Shown here in pieces: positions 1 through 9,462 of a stretch of 64,000 nt of DNA. The translations under genes and the position numbers were made by a program. Position 1 is the stretch's first letter, and each line of letters starts with the position of its first letter. This DNA is from Hyphodiscus hymeniophilus. Its lineage: Eukaryota > Ascomycota > Leotiomycetes > Helotiales > Hyphodiscaceae. A model generated the notes under the pieces. It was not told where the DNA came from. It ran no database searches and was given only the letters and a program-made list of their open reading frames with translations. The stretch spans positions 1,302,001 through 1,366,000 of the forward strand of contig VNKQ01000006.1 in the NCBI GenBank assembly GCA_016508695.1, read 5' to 3'.

Positions 1-336
1 GTTTCGAAGAACAGGATCGAAGGGGGTTGGAGTAGACTGGTAATGGTCTATGCAGTTCAGTCGGACGCGGAAAAGGTCCATTGTGAAAGAGGATGTCAGT
101 CTGGAGGGCGCCTCGGGTCTTCAGTCGCAGAATACATCGTTGACCGAATGAAATCCAACGGCGAAGGTTTTACAGTAAGGAGGGGTGCTGTTCTATATTT
201 GTGACGCGCTCCGACGCCAGGTCACGAGCCGCCAGCCGATCCAGCCTCGCCATCCACAAGCCTTTCAATCACGATTTCTCCAAATCCGTTACATTTTTAC
301 GTCTTCAGTGAAACACTACCAGCGATACTTTTCAAA
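1..336. other. Upstream region of SLU7
   Basis: I see no gene here. The last 100 bases before the SLU7 start are A/C-rich, as in fungal leaders. The overlapping open frames are short and resemble nothing I recognise. Confidence 0.5.
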
Positions 337-1731
337 ATGCCTCCAGCAGGTGCACAGCCCCGGAAGCCGGATGCTCCCTCTGCAGCAAACAAAGAGGCAA
401 ACGAATATATCCCCTCCTTCATCTCCAAGAAACCATTTTACATCGGCGAAGATGACGATCAGAACGACTACCTCGAGCATCAACGTCTCCAAAAAGCTCA
501 ATCAGATCAGTCACAATGGTATGATCGGGGAAAGAAAGTCGGACCTGCTGCGACGAAGTTCCGCAAAGGTGCTTGCGAAAATTGCGGCGCCATGACACAC
601 AAGACGAGGGAGTGCTTGAGTCGACCCAGAGCTAAAGGTGCGAAGTGGACTGGCAAGAACATACAAGCGGATGAAGTTATTCAAAAGGTTGACTTGGGAT
701 GGGATGCGAAGAGAGATCGGTGGAACGGCTACGACTCAAAAGAGTACAAAAATGTTATTGACGAGTATGCTCAACTGGAGGAGCTGAAGAAGCAGGCAGC
801 GGTGGAAGCGAAAGGAGATGAGGAGGAGGATGACGAAGATGGTGCGAAGTATGCCGAAGAGTCAGATATGGGAAGACAGCAAAGCACTGCAACGAGACAA
901 CTACGCATTAGAGAGGACACAGCGAAGTACTTACTGAACCTTGACCTAGATTCCGCGAAGTATGATCCCAAGACCAGATCTATGGTTGATAGTGGAGCCA
1001 CCGCAGACACGGCAGCGGCTTTGGTAGCGGAAGAAGGGTTTATGAGGGCTTCAGGTGACGCGGCGGAATTTGAGAAGGCACAGAAATATGCTTGGGAGTC
1101 GCAAGAAAAGGCTGGAGACACGAAGCTACATCTACAAGCAAATCCCACGTCTGGAGAATATTACAGGAAAAAAGAGAAAGAGGAGGCAGAAGCCAAACGA
1201 GAGACACACAAGAAGATGTTGCTGGAGAAATACGGTGGCGATATCAACCCCAACGCTGCAAAGCTACGAGATGCTGCTGTCATAGCATCCGAGAAATACG
1301 TCGAGTATGATGAGTCGGGCGCAATCAAAGGAGCTCCAAAAGCTGCTGCGAAATCGAAGTACCCCGAGGACATTCTCATCAACAATCATACGTCAGTCTG
1401 GGGAAGTTGGTGGTCAAATTTCACCTGGGGTTATGTATGCTGTCATTCCATGGTCAAGAATAGCTACTGTACCGGCGAGGAAGGCAAGACCGCTTTTGCA
1501 GAGGCCGATCGTCTTAGGACTGGTGGGGATCTTGTGGAAGAACCTACGAAGGAGATCGAGTGGCCCTCAAATGAGACTGAAATAAGTAAAAGCGAGCCGA
1601 CGAAGAAGCGCACTAAAGAAGAGATGCAAGGTGGGGTTACGGAGGAAGATATGGACGAGTATAGGAGGAAAAGAACGGCTACAAACGATCCAATGGCTGC
1701 TTTCTTAGGGAAGGATGAGCTGTTACAATAA
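337..1731 (+). CDS. SLU7: Pre-mRNA splicing factor SLU7
   Basis: Second-step splicing factor that helps choose the 3' splice site in the spliceosome (family knowledge). The gene is one uninterrupted 464-residue frame. A CCHC zinc knuckle (C80-X2-C83-X4-H88-X4-C93) sits in the conserved block around residues 66-100. An acidic, lysine-rich middle follows. Near residues 350-385 is the hallmark Trp/Cys block that includes SVWGSWW and CCHSMVKNSYC. The C-terminus ends in the MAAFLGKDELL-type tail seen in fungal SLU7. The start has A at -3 and the frame begins directly before conserved sequence. Length and motif order match fungal SLU7, so I regard it as intact. The downstream neighbour RPS9 is convergent. 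Confidence 0.96.
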   Translation: MPPAGAQPRKPDAPSAANKEANEYIPSFISKKPFYIGEDDDQNDYLEHQRLQKAQSDQSQWYDRGKKVGPAATKFRKGACENCGAMTHKTRECLSRPRAKGAKWTGKNIQADEVIQKVDLGWDAKRDRWNGYDSKEYKNVIDEYAQLEELKKQAAVEAKGDEEEDDEDGAKYAEESDMGRQQSTATRQLRIREDTAKYLLNLDLDSAKYDPKTRSMVDSGATADTAAALVAEEGFMRASGDAAEFEKAQKYAWESQEKAGDTKLHLQANPTSGEYYRKKEKEEAEAKRETHKKMLLEKYGGDINPNAAKLRDAAVIASEKYVEYDESGAIKGAPKAAAKSKYPEDILINNHTSVWGSWWSNFTWGYVCCHSMVKNSYCTGEEGKTAFAEADRLRTGGDLVEEPTKEIEWPSNETEISKSEPTKKRTKEEMQGGVTEEDMDEYRRKRTATNDPMAAFLGKDELLQ

Positions 1732-2222
1732 AGTCCTAATTGGTCGGATTCCAAAGTATTTGGGCATGAAGAATTGAAATAAAAGATACCCTCCACGTAC
1801 TTACGGCTTCTTAAACCATGTGATCGATTAGGATACGCTTCAAAGAGCAGCTTGGTTTGCCTTGAATACACCAGTCTATACCGTTCACGAGAGCAACCAG
1901 GATATGCTGCGGGATAAGATCAAAGACTTGAAGGAGCTGTTGAGTTAGGAGTTACCCAGATATTCCAAATCAAGCAAACAATTCCCAAATCGAGGTAGTT
2001 TGGGGCTGGCGCTATTCAATTTATGACAGGGTTGTTGAGCAGGCAACGCGGCATGGAAAGACGAGTTAGTGCTCAATCGCATAGGAACATAAAGTGATTT
2101 TGACTCATGAGCTCATGATGCAATTCTGTTCAACGCCTCGAGGTCTGATTTACACTCAGTGCCCCACCAACAGTACCAGATGAAATCTGCAGCCCATAGT
2201 TATTCCTGCGACCTTAATGCAT
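1732..2222. other. Intergenic, SLU7 to RPS9 (convergent)
   Basis: Spacer between two convergent stop codons, presumably holding both 3' UTRs. I see no gene. Confidence 0.6.
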
Positions 2223-3300
2223 TTATTCCTCATCCTCCTCAGCATCATCATCACCGTCCTTCTTCTCAGCAGCCTTAGCCTTCTTGCGTCGAACACGACC
2301 AGGACGTCCACCACCGAATGGCGAGCTCAGAGCGAAGTCGATGTGCTTTTGGGAATCAAGACGGACAACGAAGGAGGGTACGTTGACGATCTGCTTGCCG
2401 ACTCGGATGTGACGTTGACGGATCAGAACACGGGCGTGGTGGATAGATTTTGCGAGACCAAGCTTCCAAACACAGGTTTGCAGACGACGCTCCAAGAAAT
2501 CCTCAATCTTCAGGGCCAAGACGTAATCGAGCTTCATACGAGATTCATCGAGGACCTGCGTAAGGGTCAGTGATTCCTCTGGGGAACAAGAGGATGGGAA
2601 AAACTTACTCCGACACGAACAAGACGACGAATCAAAGCGTTACCTTTGAAAACAATACGGTTAGCTGGACTGCATTGTGGAGGGGGGTAAGAATCGAAAT
2701 CCAAAAATCGCACCTTCGAAAAGACGCTTTGGGTCCTTCTCGTCGAGGGTGAGAAGTTGACGGGCGGCACGACGGATCTTACTCAAAGTCAACCTGTTGA
2801 AAAGATGGGTTAGTGTTGCTTCTCTCAAAGGTGAAAGAGACTCACTGGACACGCCAGACCTCACGCTTGTTCCTCAATCCATATTCTCCAACAAGCTTCA
2901 ATTCGCTATCCTTTTCAATGTATCAGTGACATGTAACATTGCAAGCAATGTACAGTGGAACACTCGAGCTTACCAGACGGGCAGACCTATCAAGAGTTAG
3001 CGAACAAAACTGAGGTGACTTGGAGATTTAACATACTCGAACGGACGACCTTTATCTTGGAGTCAGCATTGTCTAATGAAGTAGAGAGGGACCCTTGACT
3101 TACGTGGGACTTTATAAGTCTTGGAATAACTTCTGACGACCCTAGAGCATATAAAATGAGCATCAACAACAAATGGTTCGCAGGGGATATTCAAATAAAG
3201 ACACGCTCTCCAGCCCTTCGAATAGACAGCAGATATCGCAGGCTCGATTGCGAGAGCTGGAGTACGGTTGTCAAATAGTTTATTAAGCTTGTACTGACAT
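2223..3300 (-). CDS. RPS9: 40S ribosomal protein S9 (uS4)
   Basis: Small-subunit ribosomal protein uS4 that binds 18S rRNA; 192 residues after splicing, the usual length. Inferred exons on the minus strand: 3299-3300, 3104-3141, 3037-3049, 2974-2986, 2846-2910, 2714-2793, 2609-2643 and 2223-2555. The total is 579 nt in one frame. Recognisable uS4 blocks are YSKTYKVPRRPFE, KLVGEYGLRNKREVW, LTLSKIRRAARQLL and the S4 RNA-binding segment LERRLQTCVWKLGLAKSIHHA. The tail is lysine-rich and ends acidic. Exon 1 contributes only AT of the start codon. The donor GTCAGT follows it and the acceptor TAG precedes a G, so the spliced start reads AT|G. This is the only phase-consistent join I found. Exons 3 and 4 are 13-nt microexons. 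The gene is divergent from RPL21 across 255 bp. Confidence 0.92.
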
Positions 3301-3555
3301 TTTGAAAGATTTCGTCGAAGTTGTTGCCGGTGGTCGCTACAATGAAGGAAAATTGGAGTGCGTCTGTACCAATGTGCGCTGAGTTTCTTAGCGTTGAATT
3401 TGGCGAGAAATCTTATCGAGGAAAGTAAGTCACGTGGGATACCTCTAGGAGCTAGACCTATTTGGATAGTTAACCGAGAAGCGCACATTCGATTTCAAGG
3501 AGATCTCTTCCGACAAAATCAAGAAAACAACCACCTCGACTCAACCAACGCAACA
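3301..3555. promoter_or_regulatory. Shared divergent promoter of RPS9 and RPL21
   Basis: The 255 bp between the two start codons must contain both promoters and both 5' leaders. Head-to-head spacing of two ribosomal protein genes suggests co-regulation; that is inference. I could not assign a specific operator. The last 30 bases before RPL21 are A/C-rich, as in fungal leaders. Confidence 0.55.
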
Positions 3556-4219
3556 ATGGGTCATCCAGCAGGGCAAGCCAGATCTTTCTGGACAATACGA
3601 TTAAATGCTGACAAGATGTAGTCTTCGGGCCGGAACAAGATATGCCTTCAGCCGTGACGCAAGTCTCTCTAGCCCTTCGAAAAATGTGAACATCAATTGA
3701 CAGGATCTCAGTTTCGCAAGCGCGGTATGATCAAGCTCTCGACATACCTCAGACAATACAAAGTTGGAGACATCGTTGATATCAAGGCAAACGGTGCTGT
3801 TCAGAAGGGGTCAGTGAAAACCAAAATCGACCACTTCGATAGCTGGGGCGAAATAAGGCGAATCAGAATGGAGTCTAACAATCAGCAGTATGCCCCACAA
3901 GGTCTACCACGGAAAGACAGGAGTCGTCTACAATGTCACGAAGAGCGCAGTCGGTGTCATCATCTACAAGAAAGTGAAGCACCGCTACATTGAGAAGCGA
4001 GTCAACCTCCGAGTCGAGCACGTATCACTTTCGCGATCCAGAGAAGAATTCGTTCGCCGAGTCAAGACCAACGCAGAGCTGAAGAAGAAGTCGAAGGAGG
4101 ATGGTACCCATGTTCACTTGAAGAGACAACCTTTGATGCCCCGGGAGTCGAGAACCATTACCATGAAGGACAACGTACCCGAGACTGTCGTTCCGATCGC
4201 TTACGAGACCACCATCTAA
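3556..4219 (+). CDS. RPL21: 60S ribosomal protein L21 (eL21)
   Basis: Large-subunit ribosomal protein; 160 residues after splicing, exactly the family length. Exons: 3556-3572, 3622-3658, 3712-3809 and 3889-4219. Landmarks are MGHPAGLRAGTRYAFSRDF, then MIKLSTYL, YKVGDIVDIKANGAVQKG, and MPHKVYHGKTGVVYNVTKSA. The C-terminal part is uninterrupted from 3889. Introns 1 (49 bp) and 2 (53 bp) both appear to start with GC: donors GCAAGCC and GCAAGTC, acceptors GTAG and TCAG. No nearby GT donor preserves the conserved protein. Intron 3 (79 bp) is GT-AG with donor GTCAGT. The gene is divergent from RPS9. Confidence 0.94.
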
Positions 4220-5213
4220 GGGCTTTCAATTTGGGATTTGCTTGGGTTTCTGCGCGGTTGGGATGGGCCTCATGATGGGTCAGAGGCTTTAGCGTTGCAT
4301 GATACGATCGCCTCTGTGCAATAACTCACGGAATGAGCAAAATTCTTTAGCAATCTGGATATAAGTGGTGATATTGTGATACTGTTTGGTCATGACTGGC
4401 TGTGAGGGGATCTACCAGACTCTTTGGGGCTAGGTTCTGACTCGCTACTTTTCCTAAGGCTTCACGTCCCAATAGCTCCCTCAGCTCTCACAAGTGTCGA
4501 GAGTAATTGTTGATCCCAGTCAAAAAAACTCCAATCTTCCCACCCCCAGTCAGAGTTCCCGGATCAAATAACAAGTTCGGGGCTTGAGCTATCTTTTCCT
4601 TTGGAAGAGAAACATACCACAACACGGAAGGTCAACCTAATTTTTGCAAAGTCAAATTCACAGTCAAAGCACTTACACCCCAAGCGCACAACCGAGGTGG
4701 ACGATAAGTCCCTGCATTATTGTCCATCGCCTTTGTAACTCTCCAATTCTTGCGAAAGGTCACAGAGAAGTTGAATGATAAGCATAGCAACGGCTGAGTT
4801 AGTATTCAGGAATAGACAAATGTGCCAATTCCCGTCTGCCTTAAAGAATTGGAGAATCTGAAGCTCATCATTCTGTATTGATCACATTATCATTTTTACC
4901 AAAGAGGAAGTCCGACTTCATATCGTTATTACTAGTATCATTTAGTTTCGCTTCAAGGAGACTAGATAGGACATGCCCAGGAGACGGTGCAGAATCCTTT
5001 GACGGAGATAAAACCTTTCCGTTTGAGAATAATAGCTACATGTACTGTACAAAACATCTTGAAGAGCCCAGCCTCCAAGTGTGCTATCTACAAACCCCCA
5101 GTATCCCGGAGTCCAACTCCATCTCAACACTCACTTGAAGAGCCCAGCTTCTAAGTATCCTTATCTACATATCCCTAGCATCAAGGAGTCCTTCACTGTT
5201 TTAGTTGCTTCAC
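4220..5213. other. Intergenic, RPL21 to secreted propeller-like gene
   Basis: Convergent 3' region of about 1 kb. The phrase GAAGAGCCCAGC occurs twice, near 5061 and 5138, as an imperfect direct repeat. I see no gene. Confidence 0.5.
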
Positions 5214-6591
5214 TCAGAAGGATGTCATTCCCTGCGCGCTGTCCGCAACACCTTCTAGTACAAAATTCTGCACTGCCTTGGCCATGCCCCTCCCAGCACT
5301 GACATCAAAAACCGCGACGGCCGCTTTCGTCGTACTATTCCCCGGGCTCAACGCATACACGAAGTTCCCCTTGGACACCAGGTCAATCATACCCGGGTTC
5401 CCATTGTCCAGGCTCAACTCGTTGACCAGCTGTCCGGTGATGGTGTCGACCTCAACGAGACGATTGACCCCGACATCCGTCACGAAGGCGGTGCCCGTGA
5501 CGTCGGAGAACGTGGCCCAGCAGGTTGCCGCTTGGCCTGCGATTTTGGTCGAGGCGGAGACGGAGGCGATGTTGGCGGAAGATAGGGAGAGCGTCGCGGA
5601 TCCGAATGAGGCGTCTGTTACAAAGATGTTGGTTGAGTCTGGGAGGAGCGCTGTGCCGAATAAGACTGCTGTCCCCATTGGCGAAGACCGGACATCGCGT
5701 TTTCCGACTGCGCCGTTAGAGACGGGGAATACTGATAAGAAACCGGTGGTGTTTAATGCGGGAGTACCTTTAACGGTTGTGAGCAAGGCGCTGGAATCTG
5801 CGTTGAAGAATGTTTGGGAGACGGTGTTGAATGGTCCAGTAGGTGGTGTGGTTTGGTTGAGGGAGAAGGGACGGAGGCTCCTGTCGAGGGGGGTGAGTCC
5901 TTTTTGGGGGGACATGGAGAAACATGCTATTCCTGCTTTAAAGCCCGAGTTGGCCACGCAGGCCATGGAGAGTGAAGCTGACACAGCCACGCTGAGGGGA
6001 AATTCGCCCAAAGTGGAGACGGGTTTACCGACTATGGTCAAGTGTGTGGGATCGTGGACGGATATAGTGAACATGGAAAGTGTGTTCGAGCCTGGATTCA
6101 CTGCGACTAGAGTCTGGTTTTGTTAGTTGAGGAGGGGATACTGGGATGGGAGGACGAACGTTTCCGGTTACTTTGACAGCTCCTTGGCTGAAGATAGAAT
6201 CGGGTGCTGCTGGAGCCCCGGTTGAATCTAGGCCAGACATACCGGCACCGCCTGTTGCGGTGATCGATCCATTCGATAGTGTTCCGTCTGCAGCTACTTT
6301 GAGTGCAACGATTGAGTTCTTTGCGGAGTTCGTCATGAAGTAGATTGCCTTTGCATTCGTTGATGTTGCTGTCGATGAGTTTGCTACTGCTCCTGTTCCG
6401 CCAGCCTCGCAGGACGCTCCGTGTGCCATCACTTCACTTAGTTTCACCGTCTGATTACCAACAGTGATAGATTGGCCGTCGGCACTGATCGTCAATGATC
6501 GGCCTGTTGCTCCCAACGGAACAGTCAAAGGCACTGCTGAAGTAAACATGCCCAAGGCAAGAACCGTCAGGAGAGATGTTAATCGGTACAT
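5214..6591 (-). CDS. Secreted beta-propeller-like protein (3-carboxymuconate cyclase-like family)
   Basis: Predicted 443-residue secreted protein. Exons 6160-6591 and 5214-6113, with a 46-bp intron (acceptor CAG; donor placed at GTTCGT, since GTAACC 13 bp upstream is possible but joins less naturally). Residues 1-19 form a signal peptide ending near TSAVP. Repeated short blocks of the form AVNPGSNTLSMF, SVAVSASLSMACVANSG and NIFVTDASFG have the spacing of beta-propeller blades. This resembles fungal secreted proteins often labelled 3-carboxymuconate cyclase or lactonase-like; catalysis is not established for that group. Many Ser/Thr and some N-glycosylation sequons fit an extracellular protein. 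It stands alone, with long spacers on both sides. Confidence 0.75.
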
Positions 6592-9254
6592 TGTGAGGGT
6601 TGTACAGAGATAAAGAGCTCGGGTTCTAGAAACGATTCACAAGATAATCTCGAGAGGAAGAAGGCCGGCTTATAAAGAGTGAAAGGAGGGAACTGAGCGC
6701 TACTGAAGAGATGAAATTTGGAGAAGAAATGCTTGCATCTTATATTAGAGTGGAACGTGAAGTCGAACTATCACAAACAGTACCGCATCGGAATATTGGT
6801 AGAGGAGCAAATGGAGCCGTTCAAAGCTGGATTCGAATCTGTGATTCCACATACCTTCGAGTGCTAGCACGAAAAGGGGACAGGAGGCTCGAATCTGGTG
6901 GGTCCCCAGTTGATTTGAGCCTCAAAAGAGCAACGATTAAGCTCATTGATCTTGTGGTTTTCGCTAAGGAGGATCTAGTCCAGGGGTGGGATGAGACAAG
7001 TGACGAATGAAAAAGTGGATGCAGAGATGATTTCCAAAGTCCGACGGAAATAAGGTTTACAGCAAGGTTCACAGTGTATCAGATCTTCCCCCTCTTTGGA
7101 ATTCTCATTGATCGTGTTTGAGAAACTTGGAGAGTTTCAGAAACCTTCTCTAAACACGTGACAAGGGGCATTTATCTCTGCTTTGTTATTAGACCAGAGT
7201 CCAGCACACCGCAAGCCAGTCAAAAGTGCAAAATAAGTGAGTAAAGTTACATTGGGTCGCGGTCTCAGGGGGAGAAATAAACAAAAGGTGTGCATTTCGT
7301 CAACGATGTCTATGCTTGGCCGAACTTAATGGCATCATCCTACCGGTCACATACCTCAATGTGCTTCTGCTATATGGCTGGACGGAGTCTTTGATAGCCT
7401 TAATTATGAAGTGACTGGTCCTCATAACCGAAATACACAGTGTTCCTTTAGCCCAACATTGGATTGCAACTACGCAAAGAGAAAGCCAAATCCTTGATTT
7501 CAAGGGCATTGAATAGTACTATCTAGTTTGCCCACAGCTGATTGGAATGGTTTACAGGAAGATACACCAGGTCCAGGAGTTTCACTCAGTCATAGACTCA
7601 GTCGCTACGAAACCCCACATGATTCAGACTTCGAGGCTGTCAAAATCTTAACGCAAAGACATGCACTCGCAACATTACAGTTTGGAATTTATGTCAATCT
7701 AAGGACATGAGAAGCTCACATATCTGCATATACCCAACGCAAACACAGGGTAGACAAAGTCTATCTCCATGCCGTAACACGATAGGATATTTGGCACTAA
7801 GTTCTCGGTGTATGCGTCGCTGTGTGCCTCGATGAAACGCGTAGCAGACCGTGACATATTGCTTCTATGTAACGGTACACAGCGACGAGAATAAAGATGA
7901 TCCAGTCACTTCGTTCGGGGTAAGGAACGTCTTAAGCATGAGACAGCTTTGATCGTTGAAAGTAGGGGGCGTAGGGACAGGAGCTCCCAACACTGAGAGT
8001 CGTGGAGACGCATGACGAATTATCGGAAACACTTGATCCCCAGGCATGGAAAAAGGAACTTTCGCATTTTTCTCGATCGTTGGACAGTGACATGTGCATG
8101 TTGGAGACACGCAATTGAAGGATTCGGGATTGCTCGGCGTTTCCGCTGCAAAGCATGATCGTCGTCCAGGCTGTGCGCCCACAAGAAACTACAATGCGAC
8201 ACGTCTGAATCCTCACTTGAAGAAAGACAAGAGCATTGAGGACTTGTATTCCTCATAGCCATCGCCTTCCTTAACACGTGAGTGAATTGCAAACACGAGA
8301 AAACCAGATCCATGTCGTAATGTCTGCTGAAATACCTTGTGACGCTGAAGTCCAGCGACGACCTCCAAGCAGGAGCAGCAGGGAGATAGCGAGGAGGGAA
8401 AGGGAGGGAGGGGGAGGAAGAGGGAGGGGTAGTAGATTGATAGTAACCTTTGGTCCTTATTTGGTTCTCATTATTGAAGTCTAAATGGGCAGCTGGGCTG
8501 AGGGATCAGCCCCAACCGCGAACCGAAGGTAAGCAATGATTGGGAATAGTTGATACACAAGAGACTCTCATGCGCATTAGCATCATGGCGATATTTGGTC
8601 GTTTTAATTGTTCTTGTTTATTCTAATTACTTTTTGCTTCCGACTTCCCCGTCCCGTCTGGCAATATACGACGATATTCCTTTCTTCCTCTGTGCCTTTC
8701 CCTTGCGTCCATGCGCCCTAGCGATCGTACTCGAGTAGGATTATTGGAGTGCGCAAGGCCGGTGATTGGATAGGATCTCGACTTGCATGGTTGAAGGTAC
8801 GGAATAGGTAGATAGATACTAAGATAGGGTAGCTAAACGCTGAGCAAGGTTTTCTTCCCAGTATCTCCTGTGTCCCGTTTTTGCGTGGGTGAGCAGTGGC
8901 TAGAGTGGTCACGGCGTCATAATTCGAAAGCACCGACAACTTTGCTCGAATCGAATCTCACCGGCTAACGGCGACAATCCATCCCTCGTCTTCCTCCTCC
9001 TCCTTCTCGTGCTACTCCACCCTCCTCGACAATCATCTCTCTGCATTTGGTGGTATACTACGAAGGTTCTCACTCCTCATGTTGTCGAGACGCCACCTCA
9101 TGTCTTGGTCCACTTAAATTCTCTCACCTTTTATCTTCGTTAGACTTCCTCTTCGGCGGCCCGGAACAACGTTGGGATCCTGCCGTGAGGAAGGATCGAA
9201 GCCACAAAAGTGGGCGATTTCTTCCCGATCGATTTGATCGCATTCCATGTCGGA
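6592..9254. other. Long intergenic region upstream of SEC2
   Basis: About 2.7 kb without a gene I can support. The first part is the promoter of the propeller-like gene. A purine-only, G-rich tract lies at 8388-8430. The final 300 bp are C/T-rich, like a long fungal leader. Open frames here are under 110 codons and show no familiar motif. Confidence 0.5.
8388..8430 (+). repeat. G-rich purine tract with G-quadruplex pattern
   Basis: The tract contains consecutive G runs (GGGAAAGGGAGGGAGGGGG) followed by further GG and GGGG runs, with loops of 1-3 bases. This satisfies the simple G3 quadruplex pattern. It lies roughly 1 kb upstream of the SEC2 start. Confidence 0.7.
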
Positions 9255-9311
9255 GTATGTCTCGGAATATCCCAGCCTTGACCTCGACATTGCTAATCCC
9301 TATCATCGCAG
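9255..9311 (+). other. Probable 5'-leader intron of SEC2
   Basis: The segment starts GTATGT, has GCTAATC near its end and finishes TCGCAG, which is a textbook fungal intron of 57 bp. It either lies in the 5' UTR or, if translation starts at 9247, inside codon 3. Its length is a multiple of three, so the frame cannot decide. Confidence 0.6.
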
Positions 9312-9462
9312 CTTCATACAAGTTGCAGGCTGGACTCAGCACAGCCGCCCGGCCTCTCAACGCTCCTTTCAGCACTTACGATCATTCTCTTCCTCGACCG
9401 CGCCCAAGACTGTCCAGCCTCGGCCTGTATCGAAGTCAATCTCTTCCTCTCACCTAGAATCA

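Noticed and set aside
6820..6860. TTCGAATC resembling a tRNA B box
   Set aside because: The flanking bases do not form the five-pair T stem and no A box is placed correctly.
9247..9462. Upstream in-frame extension of SEC2 starting at 9247
   Set aside because: The segment holds a strong intron pattern and is C/T-rich like a leader. I kept it as an alternative start only.
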